Of a DNA stretch of 14,311 bases, positions 8,612 to 14,311 are shown piece by piece. This stretch comes from AR5 sp041497115 (GTDB lineage: Bacteria > Methylomirabilota > Methylomirabilia > Rokubacteriales > CSP1-6). The stretch is taken from positions 1-14,311 of the forward strand of contig JBGQFW010000105.1 in NCBI GenBank assembly GCA_041497115.1. Reading direction: 5' to 3'. The position numbers were made by a program, and so were the translations under genes. A model generated the notes under the pieces. That model did not search any database and had not been told where the DNA came from. It saw only the letters and a program-made list of their open reading frames with translations. How positions within the stretch are numbered: position 1 is the first letter of the stretch; every line of letters starts with the position of its first letter.

Positions 8612-9796
8612 TCACCGCTTGGCGAACGGCGGCGCCGGGTACGCCAGCGGCGCCGTCGCGAACTCCTTGGGCCACACCAGCTCCTGCTTGCCGTTCTGCC
8701 ACTGCGCGAACGCCGCCGGCACGATGCCGGTGCCGTCGGGACGGAACTTGACGTGGCCGATGACGGTGGTCAGGTCGGTGGCGGCGACGGCGTCGCGGAT
8801 CCTGGCGTGGTCGGCGCTGTTGGCCTTGGAGATCGCCGCCGCCAGAATCTGCACGCACGCGTAGGCGGGGCCCACGATCGGGTCGGCGGGCCGGCCGAAC
8901 TTCTTCTCGTGCGCGTCGTTCAGCTCCTTCACCCCCGGCGCCTTCATCGCGTGGTGCCAGCCGGCCGCCAGCACCGTCCAGTCGCCGTCCTTGCCGAGGT
9001 TCTTGGTCCACGGCGGCGAGTCGGAGGCGCGGATCATGATGTTCAGCTTCGGCGTGTAGCCCAGCTCCTTCATCTGCTTGATCATCGTCACGCCGTCGGG
9101 CGGCGTCGGGATCGCGAAGACGGCGTCGGCGTTGGCGGCCTTGGCCTTGAGGATGAGGTCGGAGAAGTCCTTGGCGCCCGGCGCGTACTCGCCCTGCACG
9201 ACCACCTGGTAGCCGGCGGCCTTGCCCGCCTCAGTCCACGCCGCGGTCATCTCCTGGCCCCAGTCCGTCTTCTCCTGGAAGATCGCGACGGTCTTCGGCC
9301 GCTCGGCGGCGGGGATCAGCGCGAGCAGCCCCGCGGTGTGCTTGCCGATGTCGGGCGACTTCCAGAAGGGCGAGAACAGGTACTTGAACCCCTGCTGGTG
9401 GATCCGGTTGAGCGCGAACGCGATGCCGAGGTACGGGATCTTGTTCTTCTCGGCGACCGAGGCGGCGGCGGCGTGCAGGTCGGAGCCGAACCCGCCGAGG
9501 TAGGCGACGACGCCCTGGCCGGCGAGCGTCTCCAGCCGCGCGACGGTCTTGGTGGCGTCGGACTCGTCGTCGAGGAGCACCAGCTCGAGGGGCGTCTTCT
9601 TCCCGCCGACCGTCACGCCGCCACCGGCGTTGATCTGCTCGACGGCGATCTCGTAGCCGGCGCGCACCTGGGCGCCGCCGGGGCCGTAGCGACCGGTGAG
9701 CGGCACGACGGCGCCGACCTTCACCGTCTGCGCGAGGGCGGGCAGCGGCAGTGCGGCAGCCAGGGCGAGGGCCAGGATCCAGGCGAGTCGTCTCAT
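8612..9796 (-). CDS. Periplasmic substrate-binding protein of Liv/HAAT type with Sec signal (system A)
   Basis: This 394-residue protein has a classical Sec signal: MRRLAW, a hydrophobic core (ILALALAAALPLPALA, 7-22) and likely cleavage ALA-QT. The mature chain opens TVKVGAVVPLTGRYGPGGAQ and continues IAVEQINAGGGV and LVLLDDESD, the type 1 periplasmic binding fold used by Liv and amide/urea systems. No lipobox cysteine is present. ATG at 9796 has AGGAGG (9804-9809) 7 bases upstream, the best ribosome binding site of this cluster. It follows the MetE-like gene after only 28 bases, so the transporter is probably cotranscribed with the two enzymes upstream. The substrate is not evident. Confidence 0.93.
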   Translation of the reverse strand: MRRLAWILALALAAALPLPALAQTVKVGAVVPLTGRYGPGGAQVRAGYEIAVEQINAGGGVTVGGKKTPLELVLLDDESDATKTVARLETLAGQGVVAYLGGFGSDLHAAAASVAEKNKIPYLGIAFALNRIHQQGFKYLFSPFWKSPDIGKHTAGLLALIPAAERPKTVAIFQEKTDWGQEMTAAWTEAGKAAGYQVVVQGEYAPGAKDFSDLILKAKAANADAVFAIPTPPDGVTMIKQMKELGYTPKLNIMIRASDSPPWTKNLGKDGDWTVLAAGWHHAMKAPGVKELNDAHEKKFGRPADPIVGPAYACVQILAAAISKANSADHARIRDAVAATDLTTVIGHVKFRPDGTGIVPAAFAQWQNGKQELVWPKEFATAPLAYPAPPFAKR

Positions 9797-9824
9797 CGGT
9801 GAGCCTCCTGTCGTCGGGTGAGTG

Positions 9825-10906
9825 TCACCGCCCCCAGACCAGCCGCGCGGTCTCCGCCACCCGGCGGAGCTTGTCGCGCTGGTCGTCGGGGCTGATGCGG
9901 TTGCCTTCCAGCGTGGACGCGAAGCCGCACTGCGGGCTGAGGGCCAGCCGCGCCAGCGGCACGTAGCGGGCCGCCTCGTCGATGCGCCGGCGCAGCTCGT
10001 CCACCGGCTCGACGCGCGGCTTCTTGGTCGTCAGCAGCCCGAGCACCACCTCGCGGTCCTCGGGCATCGCGCGCAGCGGCTCGAAGCCGCCCGAGCGCTC
10101 GTCGTCGTACTCGAGCAGGAACCGCTGGAAGCGGCTCCGCGCGAACACGCGGGCGATCGGCGCGTAGTCGCCGCTCGCGTAGAACTTCGACTGGTTGTTG
10201 CCGCGGCAGATGTGCAGGGCGAAGGTCACGCCGGGATGCGCGCCGATGACCGCGTTGTCCATCTCGATGCACGCGTCGATGAGCCGGTCGGGATCGCTGC
10301 CGCGCCGGCGGTACCCCTCGCGCAGCGTGGGGTCGAGCAGCGCGGCGTACTGGGGCGCGTCGACCTGCACGTACGTGCACCCCAGCCGGACCAGCTCGTC
10401 CACCTCGCGACGGGTGACGTCCACCACGTCGGCCAGGTAGGCGTCGCGGGTGGGATAAGCGCCGGCCGACTTTTCCGGATCGTAGTACGCCGCCGCCTGC
10501 TGCGTGCTGATCAGCGTGACCTTGGTCGGCCGGATCGTGCGCGCGCGCAGGTAGACGAACTCCTCGCCGCACATGCTGCGCCGCCAGCGCAGCGTGCTCA
10601 CGACGACCGGCCGCTGAAAGACCAGCTCGGCGCCCGCCTCGTCGCGGAACGGGATCGCCCAGCCGCCCAGCCGGTCGAAGCCGTCGAGCGCCTCGATGAG
10701 GTGGCCGAAGAACGCGTAGCGGCGCAGCTCGCCGTCGGTGACGACGTCGAGGCCGGCCGCCTCTTGCAGCTGGATCGCCTCGTCCACCGCGCGGTCCTCG
10801 ACGCGCTTGAACTCGGCGGGCGCCAGCCGGCCCACCTCCAGCGCCGCCCGCGCCTCGACCAGATACTTCGGACGCAGCAGGCTGCCGACGACGTCGGCGC
10901 GGATGG

Positions 10907-10910
<4 letters not shown>
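9825..10910 (-). CDS. Single-domain MetE-like (cobalamin-independent methionine synthase C-terminal domain family) protein
   Basis: This 361-residue protein matches the catalytic barrel of cobalamin-independent methionine synthase. Family zinc ligands are present: H233 and C235 (HICRGN), E267 (LLEYDD) and C328 (SPQCGF). VVGSLLRP near the start, VVTDGELRR (57-65) and YVQVDAP (180-186) fit the same fold. The N-terminal half of full-length MetE (about 750 residues) is absent, so it belongs to the short COG0620-type group. Members include methyltransferases and epoxyalkane:coenzyme M transferase-like enzymes that activate a thiol on zinc. The methyl donor and acceptor here are unknown. It starts at GTG 10910, which overlaps the dehydrogenase stop by 4 bases (GTGA), indicating coupling. 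The open frame extends to 12086, but that part is a shadow of the dehydrogenase gene. Confidence 0.88.
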
Positions 10911-12052
<1,142 letters not shown>

Positions 12053-12079
12053 GGCCCCGTGTTCGCCTCCGGTCACCGC

Positions 12080-12108
12080 TTATCAACGACCGACGTCTAT
12101 GGTATATC
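12080..12108 (+). promoter_or_regulatory. Candidate promoter for the Mrr-like gene in the divergent intergenic region
   Basis: The 111 bases between the divergent genes (12053-12163) are less GC-rich than their left flank. On the plus strand TTATCA (12080-12085) and TATATC (12103-12108) are separated by 17 bases and each match 4 of 6 consensus positions of -35 and -10. A leader of about 50 bases would follow. No equally good minus-strand promoter for the dehydrogenase operon is visible. No clear operator repeat was found. Confidence 0.3.
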
Positions 12109-12163
12109 TTGCTGGCTGTTGTCCCCGGCTGATTATCGATTTCCGAGCGCGCGAGGACGAATT

Positions 12164-13057
12164 ATGGCCGAAGTGACGCGGCGCCGCACCGGCGAATTCC
12201 TGCGCAAGCTATTCGAAATCCTCATCCCCCACCCCGACGGAATGCAGGCCCGTGACGCCTTGGCGGCGCTGGACAAGACCGTCCAACTGACAGAATACGA
12301 GAGCGGGCTCTACGAGTCTGGCGGCCGACGCTTCGAGAAGATCGTTCGCTTCGCGACTGTTGACTGCGTCAAGGCCGGGTGGCTTCAAAAAATGAAGGGG
12401 CGCTGGATCGTCACCGAAGCAGGAAAAACTGCGTATAGCAAGTATCTCGACCCCGAAGCCTTTTACAAGCAAGCGGTCAAGTCGTATCACGAGTGGAAGT
12501 CGAGTCGGCCGGAGTCGGAGCCAGACACCACCGAGGAACCCGAGGACAAGCCGAGCGGCAAGGCGGCCAGCATTACATTCGAAGAGGCCGAGGAACAGGC
12601 CTGGTTTGAGATCGAGCAGTACCTTCGCGCGATGAAACCCTACGACTTCCAGGACCTCGTCGCCTCCCTGCTACGGGCCATGAGCTATCACGTTTCGTGG
12701 ATCGCGCCGCCCGGGAAGGACGGCGGTATCGACATTCTCGCGTGGACCGATCCACTCGGAACGCGCCCGCCCAGGATCAAGGTCCAGGTGAAACGCCAGA
12801 TCCAGGCCGTCACTGTTGACGGGCTGTGCTCCTTCATGGCGCTCCTCGGCGATGACGATGTGGGCATTTTCGTCTCGATCGGCGGCTTCACGAAGGACGC
12901 TGCCGAGGAGGCGCGGACGCAAGAGAAGCGCAAGGTCACTCTCGTCGATCTAGAGGCGCTCTTCGATCTCTGGGTCGAGCACTACGCCCGGCTGAACGAC
13001 GAGGCTCGCCGGCGGCTGCCACTTCGCCCGATCCATTTCCTGGCTCCCGAACCTTAG
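12164..13057 (+). CDS. Mrr-like restriction endonuclease
   Basis: This 297-residue protein has the layout of Mrr-type restriction enzymes, which cut modified (often methylated) DNA. Residues 10-95 resemble the Mrr N-terminal winged-helix DNA-binding domain, with the block RRFEKIVRFATVDCVKAGWL and then KGRWIVTEAGKTAY. A charged linker (about 112-145) follows. The catalytic domain spans about 158-270: YDFQDLVASLLRAMSY, then GKDGGIDILAW with the expected metal-binding D190, then KVQVKRQ giving the Q208-x-K210 half of a PD-(D/E)xK site. ATG 12164 is preceded by GAGGA (12153-12157) at 6 bases. The open frame reaches upstream to 11147, but only as antisense of the dehydrogenase. Codon use is far less GC-biased than in the left neighbours (12421-12480 has 28 G/C in 60), suggesting horizontal acquisition. 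No methyltransferase partner is present, as expected for type IV enzymes. Confidence 0.9.
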   Translation: MAEVTRRRTGEFLRKLFEILIPHPDGMQARDALAALDKTVQLTEYESGLYESGGRRFEKIVRFATVDCVKAGWLQKMKGRWIVTEAGKTAYSKYLDPEAFYKQAVKSYHEWKSSRPESEPDTTEEPEDKPSGKAASITFEEAEEQAWFEIEQYLRAMKPYDFQDLVASLLRAMSYHVSWIAPPGKDGGIDILAWTDPLGTRPPRIKVQVKRQIQAVTVDGLCSFMALLGDDDVGIFVSIGGFTKDAAEEARTQEKRKVTLVDLEALFDLWVEHYARLNDEARRRLPLRPIHFLAPEP

Positions 13058-13092
13058 AGCGGCCGCGTCGATGCGGAGACGGTTGAGGTGGC

Positions 13093-13326
13093 GTGTACTT
13101 CGATATAATCGGATCGCTCCGTGACGTCGAGACTATCGCGGTCGGGTCCTCAATCCGCGGGCTCGCGCGTTTGCGACGCCGTTACGGGCGCGGTCGGTGG
13201 CGTAAGCTGAAGGGCGTGGGCATGGTACGGGTGGCCAGTGGTGTGGTGCGCCGAGCGGAAATTCACTGGTATGAAGCGCACGGTATAGGCAGCGTGCGAC
13301 ACAAGATCAAGAGGTTCCTGGATTGA
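13093..13326 (+). CDS. Small basic hypothetical protein, first of an overlapping pair
   Basis: This 77-residue protein has a strongly basic centre (RLRRRYGRGRWRKLKG, 27-42) and a distinctive C-terminus: HWYEAHGIG, then HKIKRFLD. I cannot name a family. The motif set resembles small uncharacterised bacterial proteins I have seen, a recollection I could not verify. There is no signal peptide or membrane segment. The start is GTG 13093 with GAGG (13085-13088) 4 bases upstream, 35 bases after the Mrr-like stop. The stop overlaps the start of the next gene by 4 bases (TTGA), so the two are translationally coupled. Composition is closer to the Mrr-like gene than to the high-GC background. A nucleic-acid-binding role would fit the charge but is conjecture. 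Confidence 0.75.
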   Translation: MYFDIIGSLRDVETIAVGSSIRGLARLRRRYGRGRWRKLKGVGMVRVASGVVRRAEIHWYEAHGIGSVRHKIKRFLD

Positions 13327-13580
13327 CAGCGACAGCGCGAGTCAGAAAAGGCTTTGCCCTCTGCCTCCACAACCGTGGGTGCGAGGACCTGGAGGTCGGC
13401 AAAGTCTATCGCACGATCCCCGACAAGATCGCGAGAGCCGCAGGTCATCTGCGGGTCGTCGATGAATCAGGCGAGGACTATCTGTATCCCACTCAGTATT
13501 TTGTTTCCATCGCGTTGCCTGCAAGAGCCAAGCGTGCACTGACGTCGCGACGCCCCAGGAGCGCGGTCAAACCCGCCTGA
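13323..13580 (+). CDS. Small hypothetical protein, second of an overlapping pair
   Basis: This 85-residue protein reads FALCLHNRGCEDLEVGKVYR, then IPDKIARAAGHLRVVDE, then SGEDYLYPTQYFVSIALP. The pattern suggests a small all-beta, SH3-like fold ending in a short basic tail. I recognise no named family. It starts at TTG 13323, the only start codon available before the conserved part, overlapping the 77-residue gene's stop by 4 bases. Coupling implies both products are needed together. It ends 16 bases before the SnoaL-like gene, but base composition changes there, so that gene may not share its history. A toxin-antitoxin type relation is possible but nothing in the sequence proves it. Confidence 0.72.
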   Translation: MTATARVRKGFALCLHNRGCEDLEVGKVYRTIPDKIARAAGHLRVVDESGEDYLYPTQYFVSIALPARAKRALTSRRPRSAVKPA

Positions 13581-13596
13581 CCACCAAGACAGCGCC

Positions 13597-13977
13597 ATGG
13601 ATCGTGCAACGCTTGCCGCCCTGGTCGTGCGCTTCACCGAGGCCTTCAACGCCAACGACCTCGAGGCCGTGATGGCGTTCATGGCCGAGCACGCCGTCTA
13701 CGAGGAGTTCACCGGCGCGATCAACCGCGGCACGGCGGCGATCCGTGCCGCCTTCGTGCCGCAGTTCCGCGGCGATTTCGGCACGATGCGCTTCGAGGCC
13801 GAGGACCTGTTCGTGGACGCCGGCGCCGGCAAGGCGCTGATCCGCTGGGTCTGCCGGCTCGAGACCGGGCGTGGGCCGGCCGGCTGGCGCGGGCTGGACA
13901 TCCTGCACTTCGAGGGCGGCCTGGTGACGCAGAAGCTCACCTACGCCAAGGCCAAGGTGCCGCTGCTCACCGCGTAG
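13597..13977 (+). CDS. SnoaL-like / NTF2-fold domain protein
   Basis: This 126-residue protein has the build of the SnoaL/ketosteroid-isomerase-like (NTF2) fold. An N-terminal helix pair (LAALVVRFTEAFNANDLEAV, then MAFMAEHAVYEEF) is followed by GTAAIRAAFVPQF and strands RFEAEDLFVDA, ALIRWVCRLE and WRGLDILHFEGGLVTQKLTYAKAK. Members bind small hydrophobic ligands; some are isomerases, hydratases or cyclases, and many have no known activity. No catalytic assignment is possible here. ATG 13597 has only a weak upstream purine stretch. The codons are GC-rich again, like the main cluster and unlike the small genes before it. Its last 11 bases overlap the convergent synthetase gene. Confidence 0.85.
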   Translation: MDRATLAALVVRFTEAFNANDLEAVMAFMAEHAVYEEFTGAINRGTAAIRAAFVPQFRGDFGTMRFEAEDLFVDAGAGKALIRWVCRLETGRGPAGWRGLDILHFEGGLVTQKLTYAKAKVPLLTA

Positions 13978-14311
13978 CTCCCTCGCCCGCGATCACCAGC
14001 ACGTCCACGGCGACGACGTCGGCGCCGGCGGCGATGAGCGGGTTGACGTCGATCTCGGCGATGCGCGGCTCGGCCAGGATCAGGCCGGCGACGGCGTGGA
14101 TCGCCTGCACCAGCGCCGTGCGGCCGACCGGGCGGAGCCCGCGCGGCCCGGCGAGCAGCCGCGGGCGCGCCCCCTCGCCCAGCATCGCCTCCGCCTCGCC
14201 CTCGCCGAGCGGTGCCAGCCGCACCGAGACGTCGCGCAGGACTTCCGTCAGCACGCCCCCCGCGCCGAACACCACGACCGGGCCGAACACCTCGTCGCGC
14301 CGCGCGCCCAG
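13967..14311 (-). CDS. C-terminal part of an ADP-forming acyl-CoA synthetase (ATP-grasp domain), cut by the window edge
   Basis: The last 114 residues of a larger protein are visible, running off the right edge. GARRDEVFGPVVVFGAGG then VLTEVLRDVSVRLAPL is the end of the ATP-grasp domain of NDP-forming acetyl-/acyl-CoA synthetases (beta subunit or fused form). IAEIDVNPLIA matches the usual terminal metal/nucleotide-binding motif of that domain. Such enzymes interconvert acyl-CoA plus ADP and phosphate with free acid, CoA and ATP. The frame is open through base 14311, so the true start lies outside. It converges on the SnoaL-like gene with an 11-base overlap of the ends. Whether it serves the same pathway as the acyl-CoA dehydrogenase is unknown. 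Confidence 0.88.
   Translation of the reverse strand: MGARRDEVFGPVVVFGAGGVLTEVLRDVSVRLAPLGEGEAEAMLGEGARPRLLAGPRGLRPVGRTALVQAIHAVAGLILAEPRIAEIDVNPLIAAGADVVAVDVLVIAGEGATR

Noticed and set aside
8297..9802. 501-residue open frame on the plus strand
   Set aside because: It is antisense to LivG and the Sec-type binding protein, whose minus-strand proteins have signal peptide and family motifs. The plus-strand product is low-complexity.

Overview
The window is very GC-rich and gene-dense, with genes often overlapping by 4 bases. It reads as chromosomal DNA of a high-GC, metabolically versatile soil or groundwater bacterium. The density of branched-chain amino acid type (Liv/HAAT) ABC transporters together with acyl-CoA enzymes would fit Rokubacteria/Methylomirabilota or a high-GC proteobacterium. 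That is inference: there is no rRNA or other phylogenetic marker here.

Layout. Positions 160-12052 are a continuous run of minus-strand genes. In transcription order (right to left) they are: an acyl-CoA dehydrogenase; a single-domain MetE-like methyltransferase; a first complete Liv transporter (Sec-type binding protein, LivG, LivF, LivH, LivM); a 53-base gap with a consensus -10 box; a second complete Liv transporter (Tat-type binding protein, LivH, LivM, LivG, LivF); and a small membrane-anchored protein with a carboxypeptidase-regulatory-like/PEGA-like domain. The two transporters differ in gene order, so they are not a simple tandem duplication. Most junctions overlap or are shorter than 30 bases, so the run looks like one or two operons.

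Positions 12053-12163 form a divergent, less GC-rich intergenic region. To its right lies a plus-strand block of visibly different base composition: an Mrr-like restriction endonuclease (winged helix plus PD-(D/E)xK nuclease), then two overlapping small genes of unknown function (77 and 85 residues). The composition then returns to the high-GC background with a SnoaL/NTF2-like protein. The right edge holds the C-terminal end of a minus-strand ADP-forming acyl-CoA synthetase (ATP-grasp side), cut by the window boundary.

How the genes work together (inference): the transporters import small amphipathic substrates (branched-chain amino acids, amides, short-chain or aromatic acids). The adjacent acyl-CoA dehydrogenase, and possibly the acyl-CoA synthetase, would handle the CoA-linked catabolism. 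The MetE-like protein is translationally coupled to the dehydrogenase, but its substrate is unknown.

I found no tRNA, rRNA, CRISPR array, insertion sequence or attachment site. No stretch longer than 300 bases lacks a gene. I see no convincing new system. The best candidates for follow-up are the Mrr-like gene with its two small partners, the dehydrogenase/MetE-like pair ahead of a transporter, and several oddities at gene starts.
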